This document shows, piece after piece, positions 9,230 through 17,832 of a DNA stretch of 64,000 bases. The translations under genes were made by a program, and so were the position numbers. A model generated the notes under the pieces. It worked only from the letters and a program-made list of their open reading frames with translations, searched no databases and was not told the DNA's origin. The first letter of the stretch is position 1. Every line of letters starts with the position of its first letter. Where the stretch lies: positions 5,329,850-5,393,849 of the forward strand of contig CP050848.1 of assembly GCA_014873095.1 (NCBI GenBank), written 5' to 3'. Source of the DNA: Planctomycetales bacterium ZRK34. Lineage in GTDB: Bacteria > Planctomycetota > Phycisphaerae > Phycisphaerales > Zrk34.

Positions 9230-9584
9230 CTGGGTCCCCTTCATGAAGCGCAAGGGTGTTGGCTGGCAGGTCGAACGTGACTTCCCGCATCGGTTACTGT
9301 GAAAGCTCGGGCGTCAGCGTGAAGTACCGGCTGCTCATGGAGCGGTCGCCGAACGGCTTGTTCGCCGGCACATACTCGCCGTCGGTCAACTGCACCGCAT
9401 CGCCTTTGTCTTCAGACCAGCCGGACGGGCCGGACTTGCCAGCTGTGACGATCTCGTAAGGCTTGTTCAACGCCAGGTTGCGACCCGGCGGTGACCAGTC
9501 ATCCGCCACCGTCTGCGACGCCGCCACCCCCAGCAGCATGACAAACCATGCGTAACGGAACGATCCCGTGCAACAACTAACCAT
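9216..9584 (-). pseudogene. Broken discoidin-like (F5/8C-type) secreted protein remnant
   Basis: From the ATG at 9584 (AGGA 8 nt upstream) there is a signal peptide, then NLALNKPYEIVTAG, GWSEDKGDAVQLTDGEY and similar, which looks like the start of a galactose-binding/F5-8C-like domain. A TAA at 9294-9296 stops it after 96 residues. The same frame continues past the stop with a plausible strand (REVTFDLPANTL) to a second TAA at 9216-9218. The domain is therefore interrupted and also too short to be complete. Its signal peptide is nearly identical in DNA to that of the next upstream gene. It lies at the 3' end of the left operon. It could instead be a short intact protein ending at 9294. Confidence 0.5.
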
Positions 9585-9667
9585 GTCACAAATCCTAACC
9601 GATGCCTGATGATGATATCGATTGGTCGCGGCGGGATCGGTCAACCAATCTGTCGAACGAGCGATTG

Positions 9668-11002
9668 CTACTTCGTAAGCACAACCCGACGGAGATTGAT
9701 CATCGGCCGCTTACCATCAGCGGATCGGATGCGCAATTCCACGTTGCCTGCCGGCAGCGTCAGGGCGCCCAACTCTAAATCGCGGTACTGGTCAAAACCG
9801 CCGGTGGATGGGCGTGCGGCTTCGGCGACCGAGCCGGCCGCTTCCGCGGCGATTCGCGCGTTGCCTTTGGCTGCGGCATAGTTGATCACGACGCGGTACT
9901 CACCGGGCTCACGGACCTTCAGTTCCCAGGTGACATAATCATCGGGGTTGACCCAATACCCGATGTTCATGTTGTCTGCTTTGCCCTGCGTCGTGATCTT
10001 CTTGCCGTGCAGTTTCGACTGCCTGGCGGCGCATGTGAAGTTTCCCTGGTCGTCTTGCACCACAGGGCCGAGCGCCGGCAAACCGCCATCGAGCAGTTTG
10101 TCGAGCAGGAAGTCATCCAATTGCTTGTATTTGCCTCGCTTGGCCCCGTACTTGTTCAAGAGATAGCACTCGTGGCCGACCTCGTCGGATTTCTCCTTCA
10201 TCTTGGTACAGAAAAGAGCATGATGGATGGCATATCCCTTGTTTTCCGGCGGGCTCAGCTTGCCGCTGTGCACCATCAAGAGAGGTGGGTCTTCGCGATC
10301 CACGTGGTTGTACGCTGAGTATTCCTGCAAGACGTCGCGGTGTTTTTCGTAGTTTTTGAGCAAGGCGGCCTTGTTGGGCTCGCCCACCGCCGTGGGGATC
10401 ATTCTATGATCCAGCACCAGGGGGCCGATCCACTTCGTGATCACAGGCGGATCGATGGACGTCTGGGGGTACACAACCCCCGCGGCCGCGACCCGGGTCG
10501 ACTCGCGCAGCACGGGGTCTTTCGCATCCGGGTCCGCCAGATCGTCGTGCAGCAGAATCCACATGGAGGTGGTGGCCCCGGCGCTGCCGCCGGTCAACAC
10601 AAAGCGGTCCTTGCGCAGGTTCCATTGGTCGGCTTTGGACTTGAGAAACTGGATCGCCCGGGCGGCATCGAGCACGGGCGCCGGAAGGGTCGCCTGCGTC
10701 GAATATCGATAATTGATCGCCGCGATGGAAACTCCCTTGTCGAGGAAATTCTTGACGGATGGCCCCACCCCCGATTTGTCTCCAACCATCCAGGCGCCGC
10801 CATGGATGAATACGAGAAGCGGTCGGGGGCCCTCGCCCTCGGCACGCCAGAAGTCAAGCACGTTTCGCTCAAACGGGCCGTACTTCACATCGGCCAGCGT
10901 CGGCGCAGGCGGACCGCCAGCCGCCATCACCTGCGACGCCGCAACCCCAAGCAGCATGACGACCAAAACACGTCGAAGTGATCTCATACGATAACCAATC
11001 AT
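9668..11002 (-). CDS. Secreted alpha/beta hydrolase (esterase) with C-terminal carbohydrate-binding-like domain
   Basis: 444 aa with a signal peptide (VVMLLGVAASQ core). The hydrolase domain has the oxyanion motif HGGAW near residue 70 and a nucleophile in GGSAG; a late His lies in the 'NKGYAIHHALF' stretch. This is the BD-FAE/hormone-sensitive-lipase style of carbohydrate esterase. Residues about 330-444 form a second domain (NIGYWVNPDDYVTWELKV...PGEYRVVINY...) like the CBM/DUF5077-type sugar-binding domains of planctomycete hydrolases. RBS AAGGA precedes the ATG. It starts 14 bp after the BASS transporter stop, so it belongs to the same operon and could de-esterify the substrate that the operon handles. 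Confidence 0.75.
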   Translation of the reverse strand: MIGYRMRSLRRVLVVMLLGVAASQVMAAGGPPAPTLADVKYGPFERNVLDFWRAEGEGPRPLLVFIHGGAWMVGDKSGVGPSVKNFLDKGVSIAAINYRYSTQATLPAPVLDAARAIQFLKSKADQWNLRKDRFVLTGGSAGATTSMWILLHDDLADPDAKDPVLRESTRVAAAGVVYPQTSIDPPVITKWIGPLVLDHRMIPTAVGEPNKAALLKNYEKHRDVLQEYSAYNHVDREDPPLLMVHSGKLSPPENKGYAIHHALFCTKMKEKSDEVGHECYLLNKYGAKRGKYKQLDDFLLDKLLDGGLPALGPVVQDDQGNFTCAARQSKLHGKKITTQGKADNMNIGYWVNPDDYVTWELKVREPGEYRVVINYAAAKGNARIAAEAAGSVAEAARPSTGGFDQYRDLELGALTLPAGNVELRIRSADGKRPMINLRRVVLTK

Positions 11003-11016
11003 TTCACGAATCCTTC

Positions 11017-12408
11017 TTAAAACTCACCGTTCAGGGCATCTGAGGGTTCCACTATCGATTGACTGATGGGCCTTTGAGATCGCCGACTCCACCAGTTGGC
11101 CAGCAGGGAACCAGAGATGTTCATCCACGTGCCGAAAACGTTCGGTGGAAGCGCAGCGATCGTGCTGTGAAGTACATCCATTGCCAGGCCGGTGGCCATG
11201 CCGCCGTTCTGCATGCCGACTTCAAATGCGACTGTACGACAGTCGGTCTCGCCAATCAGGCTCGCCGGCGATTGGACGAGTCCCATCGCGTAGCCGAGCC
11301 GCCCCAGCACGCCGCCGATCACCCGGCTGCACCAGTAGCCAAGCACGTAACCAACTGTGTTGTGAATCACCGCCGCGGCGATCAACGACAATCCGACAGC
11401 CAGCAGCACATTGCGTGTCTGTGCTGTGATGATCGCCAGAATGGCGCAGATGCCCGCCATAGAAACGAACGGCAGCGCTCGATCCATCCAGTCGTTTGAC
11501 CGTCCCATTGCGACGGAGATCACCGCCTTCGCCGCAGCTACCACACCGAGCATCACCAGTCCAACGATGATTCCGCTGCGAAGCGTCGCCCAGATGCCAA
11601 GCGACGCCGCGGCCGGCCATGATGCGACATATGCCACGATGCCGCACGCGATCCCGAGACTCCACAATACCCCCGCTCGACGCATCGCCGGGAGGCGACC
11701 GTACAGCAGGCTGTGCGCAATCAGTCCCACCACCACCGGCACAATGATAATGTTGAAGATCGATAACATCATCCGCACAAAGTCGACTTCGACGTACGCC
11801 CCGGCCAGCAGTTTCATCATCGTCGGTGTCAACAGCGGTGAAATGAATGTTGAGATGCATGTCATCGTCACCGACAAGGCCACATTGCCGCCGGCCAGGT
11901 AGGTCATCAGGTTCGATGCCACGCCGCCCGAGCAAGCCCCGATCAAAATCACGCCCACGGCCAGATCGCCTTCAAATCCAAAGGCTCTCACCAAGGCATA
12001 ACCCGTCAATGGCATGATCAAGTATTGCAATCCGGCCCCGATCATTACTGGCCACGGCGAAGCAGCGACCCGGCAGAAGTCGCGCAAGCTCAGCGTCGTG
12101 CCCATCCCGAACATGATCACCTGCGTGAGCGGCACAATCAGCAGCGTCAGTTCAAAACCGCCCCACGTACCAAACCACGATGGGTAAAACATCGCCGCTG
12201 TCACCCCCGCCAGCACCCACATGGTAAATGTAAATTGCTTGAGCCCACCGCATCCTGAAAAACCCAACGCGGCATAGACCCCGATCATCACTGCCAGCGG
12301 ACCGTACGCCTGATCCCATCCAGTGGTGATGCAAGCGATCAGTCCCACCACGCACGCCACGGCGAAATACATCGCCTGCCGCTGAATCTGCTGAATCACC
12401 TGCCGCAT
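11017..12408 (-). CDS. Bile acid:sodium symporter (BASS) family transporter
   Basis: 463 aa with about ten membrane segments. The conserved stretches 'LTQVIMFGMGTTLSLRDF' and 'GVILIGACSGGVASNLMTYLAGGNVALS' match BASS/SBF proteins, where the second carries sodium- and substrate-binding residues. GGAG lies 6 nt before the ATG. It follows the Tat sialidase-like gene by 18 bp and precedes the esterase by 14 bp, so it is probably the importer of the small acidic product released by these enzymes. Family members carry bile acids, pantoate, pyruvate and other organic anions; the substrate here is unknown. Confidence 0.85.
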   Translation of the reverse strand: MRQVIQQIQRQAMYFAVACVVGLIACITTGWDQAYGPLAVMIGVYAALGFSGCGGLKQFTFTMWVLAGVTAAMFYPSWFGTWGGFELTLLIVPLTQVIMFGMGTTLSLRDFCRVAASPWPVMIGAGLQYLIMPLTGYALVRAFGFEGDLAVGVILIGACSGGVASNLMTYLAGGNVALSVTMTCISTFISPLLTPTMMKLLAGAYVEVDFVRMMLSIFNIIIVPVVVGLIAHSLLYGRLPAMRRAGVLWSLGIACGIVAYVASWPAAASLGIWATLRSGIIVGLVMLGVVAAAKAVISVAMGRSNDWMDRALPFVSMAGICAILAIITAQTRNVLLAVGLSLIAAAVIHNTVGYVLGYWCSRVIGGVLGRLGYAMGLVQSPASLIGETDCRTVAFEVGMQNGGMATGLAMDVLHSTIAALPPNVFGTWMNISGSLLANWWSRRSQRPISQSIVEPSDALNGEF

Positions 12409-12426
12409 GAAAACTCCGTGAACTGC

Positions 12427-13587
12427 TCAGCCGATGATGCGTGAGACCTGGCCGCGGACCATATTCGGCCGCCGTGTTTTGGGAGACGAACGGCGTGAAG
12501 CGATTGAGTAGATCACCCCATCTCGTTCGACACACGCGGGGTAGGAGATGCCGAAGCCGTTGCTTTCAGTGTCGATGTGTCCGAGCGTATGAAAGTTCAT
12601 CGCATCATTGGAGATCGCGATGGCGAGGTTGCGTCGTTGGTTGATCGGTCCGCCGCCGGGCGGTTTGGGGTTGTCGTTGAACATCATGATGTACCGGCCG
12701 TCGTTCAGCCGGCGGACGTGCGTCTTGGCCCAATTGCGATGCTCGGTGGGTTTGGCTTTCGACCAGGTCTGCCCGCCGTCCTCGGAGATCGTCCGCCAGA
12801 CAGTCGGCATGTCGAAGTGATTACGCAGATACATCACGAGCCGACCGTCGGGCGCCTGCACAACCGTCGGCTCCATCAGCTTGCGCTGATCGCTGGGCAC
12901 ACGCTCGGACATGCGCCATGACTTGCCGTTGTCGTCGCTGAGCAGCGCCCCGACCTCCCCGACGCGGTGCTTATCATCAAGATACTGCACAGGCAGAACA
13001 ATGCGGCCGGAGTCCAGCACGATCGGCTTGCTCGTCGTCGATGACGCAACAGCCCGGTTGCCGACTTTCTGCGGTGGGAGTATCACCTGTGAATCCGACC
13101 ACGCTTGACCATCGAATGTCATCAGGCACAGCGAGCCGGTGAGAATATACGCATCGTGTTTCTGATTGGGGTCGTTTTGATTCTCAAGATAAAACAGATG
13201 CAGGCGATCATCGTGATTCCATAATACCGCGGCGAACAGCGTCTGATCGCTGGCAGGTTCAATCAGTGGCGTCGGAGCGGTCCACTGTTTGAAGTCCGTA
13301 CTGACAGCATGCTGAATCGACTGGCCACGCCCCCCCTCGCGGTTCTCTGCCCCGCCCTGCCATGCGGCGTAAAACTGACCTTGATACCACTCCAATGCGG
13401 GGTCGTGGGAGTAATCATGCTGATCGTCCGGCGCGTGAATGGTCACATTCAGCAGGTTCTCAAGCTGCGAGATGTCATCGGTCCCGGAGGGCTCGGCCCA
13501 TGTGGTTGCACAGGGCATCGCGACGCTGGCAGCCAACATGGTCATCAGACAGTCACGTCGGTTGATCTCGGGGTGCGGGTACGTCAT
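12427..13587 (-). CDS. Tat-exported sialidase-like (BNR/Asp-box) enzyme
   Basis: 386 aa from the ATG at 13587; a GTG at 13617 overlaps the pseudopilin stop (GTGA) and would add ten residues. The N-terminus NRRDCLMTMLAASVAM is a Tat-like signal. The body has Asp-box motifs SDDNGKSW and SEDGGQTW and repeated beta-propeller strands ('MEPTVVQAPDGRLVMYLRN'), as in exo-sialidases and related six-bladed propeller enzymes. Substrate could be sialic acid or another acidic sugar. It is the fifth gene of the left cassette, in the place that a Tat metallophosphoesterase takes in the right cassette. Confidence 0.75.
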   Translation of the reverse strand: MTYPHPEINRRDCLMTMLAASVAMPCATTWAEPSGTDDISQLENLLNVTIHAPDDQHDYSHDPALEWYQGQFYAAWQGGAENREGGRGQSIQHAVSTDFKQWTAPTPLIEPASDQTLFAAVLWNHDDRLHLFYLENQNDPNQKHDAYILTGSLCLMTFDGQAWSDSQVILPPQKVGNRAVASSTTSKPIVLDSGRIVLPVQYLDDKHRVGEVGALLSDDNGKSWRMSERVPSDQRKLMEPTVVQAPDGRLVMYLRNHFDMPTVWRTISEDGGQTWSKAKPTEHRNWAKTHVRRLNDGRYIMMFNDNPKPPGGGPINQRRNLAIAISNDAMNFHTLGHIDTESNGFGISYPACVERDGVIYSIASRRSSPKTRRPNMVRGQVSRIIG

Positions 13588-13613
13588 TGGGGATTCACTT
13601 TCAAACGAAGAAC

Positions 13614-14363
13614 TCACGGCCGGCCCTGGTAGGCGCCGGGTGAAAACGTCGGCTTTCTGGCATAGACGCGCATTTCATGAGGAAACGAAAACCAGCGTGC
13701 CGATCCATCAAGCAACGCGTTGTTCACCCCGGCAGGCGGCGCTGCAGAGAATTCCTCGCCGGTGACCTCATCATCGGGGTGATTGATGAAGCGCCATGTG
13801 CCGTTGACGTTGACATTGCTGTCGGCGAGGTCTCCGAACAGAGGCAGCAACCCGCGGTCGGTCAGACGCTGTGGCGGATCAGGCGTATCAGGATCGGCCG
13901 CCGAGCCGAAGACCCACCCCTCGCGTTTTGAGTTCAGAGAACCGAAGTAACCGTAGCCGGTCATGTAGTTGGTCCATCCGGGCTGAACTGCGGGCCAACT
14001 CTTGCCGTAGGCCGTGTCCGTATCGGTGTTCGACGGGCAGTAGAACACGCGGGGCGCATGGTCGATTGTCCAATCGGGAATGTATCTGACCCAGAGGTCG
14101 CGGATATCGTCGCGCGTGGTTGAAGGCGAGTAATACACATGGGTCGGTGGCGGAGAGTTGGGACCGCGGTATGGCAGGACTTGCATGAAATCAATGCCAT
14201 AGTTGGTGGCCACAACGACAAGCTGACGTTGATTGGACAGACACACAGCCCGGCGGGCGGCTTCGCGCGCCCGGCTCAACGACGGCATCAGGATGGCAAT
14301 GAGCAGCACGATGATCGTCACAACCACCAGCAACTCAATCATCGTGAAACCATTGCGGCGCAT
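13614..14363 (-). CDS. Pseudopilin-like protein (planctomycete prepilin N-terminal methylation type), left cassette
   Basis: 249 aa from the ATG at 14363, chosen because GGAAAAG lies 6 nt upstream and because MRRNGFTMIELL matches the leader of the right-cassette copy (MRRHGFTLIELL). ATGs at 14378 and 14390 are also in frame. The type IV prepilin leader (cleavage before Phe, Glu at +5) is followed by one hydrophobic helix ending in LMPSLSRAREAARRAVCLSNQRQL. The C-terminal domain carries cysteines and a late 'NNALLDGSARWF' stretch like the 'H.GG.N...DGSV' tail of this family. These proteins are numerous in planctomycetes and probably assemble in the envelope; individual roles are unknown. Confidence 0.85.
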   Translation of the reverse strand: MRRNGFTMIELLVVVTIIVLLIAILMPSLSRAREAARRAVCLSNQRQLVVVATNYGIDFMQVLPYRGPNSPPPTHVYYSPSTTRDDIRDLWVRYIPDWTIDHAPRVFYCPSNTDTDTAYGKSWPAVQPGWTNYMTGYGYFGSLNSKREGWVFGSAADPDTPDPPQRLTDRGLLPLFGDLADSNVNVNGTWRFINHPDDEVTGEEFSAAPPAGVNNALLDGSARWFSFPHEMRVYARKPTFSPGAYQGRP

Positions 14364-14398
14364 CGGTATCTTTTCCATGCTGCTGTCCATATTCGCGT

Positions 14399-15271
14399 TC
14401 AGCGTCCACGGCGACGCATGAGCAGCCCCGTCGCAACGGGCAGAATCATGAAGACGGAAGTCGGCTCGGGGACAACAATGCCGGCATAGCTCAGGGCGTA
14501 GCGTTCGGCGAGGTACTGTCCAACCTGGGCCGTTTCCTCGTCGGTGAGAATCCCCTGATAAAAGAGCATCTCAGCGATGTCGCCCTTGAGGTTGACACCC
14601 TCGTTGGCGATGAAGCGACCGCCCACAGTCAGACCGATGAAGCCTTCGCTGGACAGTGAGTTGGCGCCCTCGGTTTGAGTGGCTGGCTGACCGTTGAGCA
14701 GGGCGTCGTTGGGATTGCCCACGGTGTTGTAGATGAACGTACCAATGTGGTAGGCGTTGGGATCGAACTCGAAGGTGGGCTGGCCGGCCAGGGGGCCCAA
14801 GTGAACCTCTTCACCTGTAGAGGCGCCATAGCTGTAGCGTGTGACGACCCCGCGAGCGCCGGAGGTCGTGCCGTCGAGGAATATCTGCGAACTGTTGCCG
14901 CCGTCGACATCCGCGAAGCCGACGTAGAAGACCGTAAACGGACCGGTCACTTCAGTTGAACCATCGATGAATGCGGCGGTCGAGAGTTCATCGCTGTTTC
15001 CATCGAATCGCACCACGGGCATGTTGTTCAAAGCCGCGACGCTGCTGATGAACGTCGGGCGGCTGCCACCGGCGGAAGTCGCATCGTTGGCGCCGTAAGT
15101 ATCACTGGTGGACTGATCCGCCCATGAATCGACGTCGGAGCCGGTCGTCGAAATCCCGGCATCGGCTTTGAGCCAGAAGATCAGATCGTCGGTGACTGTT
15201 AAGGTGGCGGCCTGCGTGGTGGAAACGGCCATCATCATTACGGCGGTCAGTAGATAGAGTGTGGTCTTCAT
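14399..15271 (-). CDS. LamG-like surface protein with PEP-CTERM anchor
   Basis: 290 aa. Signal peptide, then a concanavalin-like (LamG) domain beginning 'DDLIFWLKADAGI' near residue 30. The C-terminus is a canonical PEP-CTERM sorting signal: VPEP, a hydrophobic helix, then MRRRGR. Exosortase would process it to the cell surface or extracellular matrix. AAGGAG lies 8 nt upstream of the ATG. The LamG part resembles the C-terminal half of the FecR protein encoded just upstream: both have 'F.hYDAG/WLKADAG', 'D..VR.W..Q' and 'GAR.(L)V.R...G..VH(L)GP' in the same order. Confidence 0.85.
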   Translation of the reverse strand: MKTTLYLLTAVMMMAVSTTQAATLTVTDDLIFWLKADAGISTTGSDVDSWADQSTSDTYGANDATSAGGSRPTFISSVAALNNMPVVRFDGNSDELSTAAFIDGSTEVTGPFTVFYVGFADVDGGNSSQIFLDGTTSGARGVVTRYSYGASTGEEVHLGPLAGQPTFEFDPNAYHIGTFIYNTVGNPNDALLNGQPATQTEGANSLSSEGFIGLTVGGRFIANEGVNLKGDIAEMLFYQGILTDEETAQVGQYLAERYALSYAGIVVPEPTSVFMILPVATGLLMRRRGR

Positions 15272-15298
15272 ACGGAATTCTCCTTGTGGAAATAAGGT

Positions 15299-16822
15299 TT
15301 ACGGTTTCAGATCGAGTTGATATTTATCCCATAGATAGTCGATGACTTTGCGCAGCTCGGCATCATCCAGACAGCGGCGATAGATCAGCAGCTCAGCGAG
15401 GTCGCCTTGAAGATTCACGCCTGGCGATGGACCTCGCCCACCGACGACCAAGCCGGACATCCCCGGATCTGGTGCGCGGGTGCTCTGATTGTTCTGTCGC
15501 ACGGGGCCGGATTCAGTCAGCATTCGAGCCGGGTGGTCTTCATCGCCGAATACACAAGCGCCGATGAGACTCTTCCGAACATCCACCTTGAATTGCGGGT
15601 GCGCATCTTTGCCTGGACCTGCGTGGACCATTGCCCCATCAAAGCGGACAACCAGGCTTCGAGCATCCTCCTTGATGCCGTCAATGAAAATCTGATTGTC
15701 TTTCTGCCCGAATCTTCCGACCCAGATCACCGTCCACGGCCCTCGAACGATGGAATCGCTCGAAACCAGCGAGTCGCAAATCATCCGAGCATTTTGACCG
15801 TCGAAACGCACCGCCGGCTGACCACCCAGCGAAGGCACCTCCGAAACCCAACGCGGCTGCGACAGCCCCTCGGCACGCAGTTCACCCGCATCTGGATTTC
15901 CCGCCTGCTGTCGCCAGCGACGCACCCGGCCGTCAGCGTCGACGTCCACGCCACGGCCGGCATCATAGTGAACGAACAGATTCTCTTTGACTGGTACCTC
16001 CATGGCCATCGAGGTTGGAACCTGATTGCCTGAACGATCAAATAGGGCACGCTGGCCCGCGATCATGGGGTATGCCGAGCCTTCGGGCGGATGAACGGCG
16101 ATCTTGCCCTCGCGCACAAACACGTGGGTTTGTCCGGCCTCGACACGTACCGTGAATCGCGTCCCCAAATCTTCCACGCGCACACCGCTGGGTGTTTCGA
16201 TGACAAACCCGCTCGCCCGGGGCGGAACGAATGCCACAAGCTTCCCATTGACAAGGCGGCCCTTGTTCTCGCCGATCATCTTAAACTCGCACGGCCCAAT
16301 CAGGTCGACCACAGCCGTGGAATTGAACATCACCTGGACCGTGCCGGAAACAAGTTCGATGGAGCCGGCGGATAACGCCTCCCCCAAGTCCATCGGCGCG
16401 CCGTCCCGGGCAAATACAGCCTTCTCCATGTTGGTCAGTATGGCCACAGGTGGTACGACATGCGGTTTGGTTTGCTCTAACGCAGGCGCCGGAGCATCTG
16501 GCTGAAAGAACAAGCTGCCCACCATCAACGCCAAAACGGCGGCAATCGCAGAAACCGCGGCCACCAGGCGCCATTTGCCAATCCGGTTAGCGTGTACGGA
16601 TCGCGCATCATCTTGTGTCACAGCCATGGGCGGGCCCATGCCCACATCACCAGGCAACAGCACGTGGCGTAGTTGGGCGTGCAGATGCGCTGCCCGAACG
16701 TATTGCTCGGCGACCTCTTGTTCCGTCGTGATCCTTTCAGCAAGCTGAGCACGCTCGGCATCGGAGGCACTGCCGACCAGCACCGCGTCAATCAACGTCA
16801 TGATGTCATCGGAGTGAATCAT
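15299..16822 (-). CDS. FecR-domain membrane protein with C-terminal LamG domain (putative anti-sigma factor), left cassette
   Basis: 507 aa from the ATG at 16822, which overlaps the sigma-factor stop by 4 nt (ATGA). A cytoplasmic N-terminus of about 90 residues (DDIMTLIDAVLVGSASDAER...) resembles the planctomycete anti-sigma region. Then one membrane segment (LVAAVSAIAAVLALMVGSLFF), a FecR domain ('GRLVNGKLVAFVPPRASGF', 'VEDLGTRFTVRVE', 'VREGKIAVHPPEG') and a LamG/ConA-like domain over the last ~210 residues. The layout fits a transmembrane regulator that holds the sigma factor and senses a surface glycan or partner outside. That role is inference from family and context. Confidence 0.8.
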   Translation of the reverse strand: MIHSDDIMTLIDAVLVGSASDAERAQLAERITTEQEVAEQYVRAAHLHAQLRHVLLPGDVGMGPPMAVTQDDARSVHANRIGKWRLVAAVSAIAAVLALMVGSLFFQPDAPAPALEQTKPHVVPPVAILTNMEKAVFARDGAPMDLGEALSAGSIELVSGTVQVMFNSTAVVDLIGPCEFKMIGENKGRLVNGKLVAFVPPRASGFVIETPSGVRVEDLGTRFTVRVEAGQTHVFVREGKIAVHPPEGSAYPMIAGQRALFDRSGNQVPTSMAMEVPVKENLFVHYDAGRGVDVDADGRVRRWRQQAGNPDAGELRAEGLSQPRWVSEVPSLGGQPAVRFDGQNARMICDSLVSSDSIVRGPWTVIWVGRFGQKDNQIFIDGIKEDARSLVVRFDGAMVHAGPGKDAHPQFKVDVRKSLIGACVFGDEDHPARMLTESGPVRQNNQSTRAPDPGMSGLVVGGRGPSPGVNLQGDLAELLIYRRCLDDAELRKVIDYLWDKYQLDLKP

Positions 16823-17352
16823 GAGGCTGAATTCCGAGCGAGTTGATGCTGGATACACTCACGCAATGTGGCGCGTGAGCGAGATTGCGTAAGCCAGACC
16901 GCATTGACGGTCGTGCTCATCGCTTGAGCAATCTGCTCAGCGGACTGATTCTCGCGGTAGTACAACTCAAGCATGCGGCGTGCGCGGTCCTTCAGCCGCC
17001 CCAGGCAGCGATGCAGGGCAACTCGACTGGCATCAAGTTCCTCATGCAATTCCTGTTGGGTGGCGGCAATCCGATCAAGCACTTCCACACTGAACAATGG
17101 ATCAACTCGCTGGGAACGGTTGTAATGATCAATCATAAGATTGCGAGCGATCTGAATAGCCCAGGGCAGAAATGGCCGACTCGGGTCATATTGATCGAAC
17201 CGCTCAGCGATTCGGATTGCGGCCTGCTGAGTCAGATCCTCAGCATCATGAAAATCACGAACCCCCGACAATACAAAGGCATATAAATGCGGGTAAGCAC
17301 TGGCCCAGAGCGTAGCCAGGCGTTTCATCTGATGTTTTGTGTCGTCATGCAT
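16819..17352 (-). CDS. ECF RNA polymerase sigma factor, left cassette
   Basis: 177 aa. Sigma-70 region 2 is seen at 'AYPHLYAFVLSGVRDFHDAEDLTQQAAIRIAERFDQYDPSRPFLPWAIQIARNLMIDHYNR' (read in parts) and region 4 at 'LKDRARRMLELYYRENQSAEQIAQAMSTTVNAVWLTQSRSRATL'. No region 3, as expected for an ECF factor. It heads the left cassette and overlaps the FecR gene by 4 nt. Two 9-bp direct repeats lie just upstream (17361-17369, 17384-17392). It diverges from a second ECF gene at 17833. Confidence 0.92.
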   Translation of the reverse strand: MHDDTKHQMKRLATLWASAYPHLYAFVLSGVRDFHDAEDLTQQAAIRIAERFDQYDPSRPFLPWAIQIARNLMIDHYNRSQRVDPLFSVEVLDRIAATQQELHEELDASRVALHRCLGRLKDRARRMLELYYRENQSAEQIAQAMSTTVNAVWLTQSRSRATLRECIQHQLARNSAS

Positions 17353-17832
17353 GTTTCACCGAATACTGGGATACGCTCACCAAGAATACTGGCAAGACGA
17401 CAAAACCTGTCTATAAATACTTTGCTTTACCCGCATATCGGGACTCATGCACTACTTAAACAAGCGAATAAAATGAGCGCAATGCAGCGATTACATGACA
17501 TTGCGAAGATGAATTAGTCAATCAAATAACTGCTGGGCCGAAATATTTATCCCGCGCAATATCCTCGTGAAATCCGGTTTTGTAACAGAGGATGCCCGCT
17601 GAACATCTGAGACGTGAAATTCGCTTGCTACGGCTATCCAGAGCGGTTTAATGTCTCGCCGCGACACGTCCGGCCGTCAGTCGCTACAAATTGGCAACAT
17701 GAGCGTATCCTGTGGCTTATAACGCTCTTGCGGGCATCAGGCCGTGATGAGGTGGAAATCGAAGGACAAACATTTCGGCCGGTCGTGTTGAAGGTTTGCG
17801 TCCTTGCGCCGTTAAAGTAAGGAGATATTCTG
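17353..17832. promoter_or_regulatory. Divergent control region between two ECF sigma genes
   Basis: 480 bp with no supported gene. 17400-17580 is clearly more AT-rich than its surroundings. Directly before the left sigma gene, GAATACTGG occurs twice in the same orientation at 17361-17369 and 17384-17392, 23 bp apart start to start (about two helical turns). The right sigma gene has a strong RBS (AAGGAGAT, 17819-17826). GAGCGT/ACGCTC arms at 17701-17706 and 17722-17727 form a weak inverted repeat. Promoters for both operons must lie here, but I cannot fix -35/-10 boxes by eye. Confidence 0.6.
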
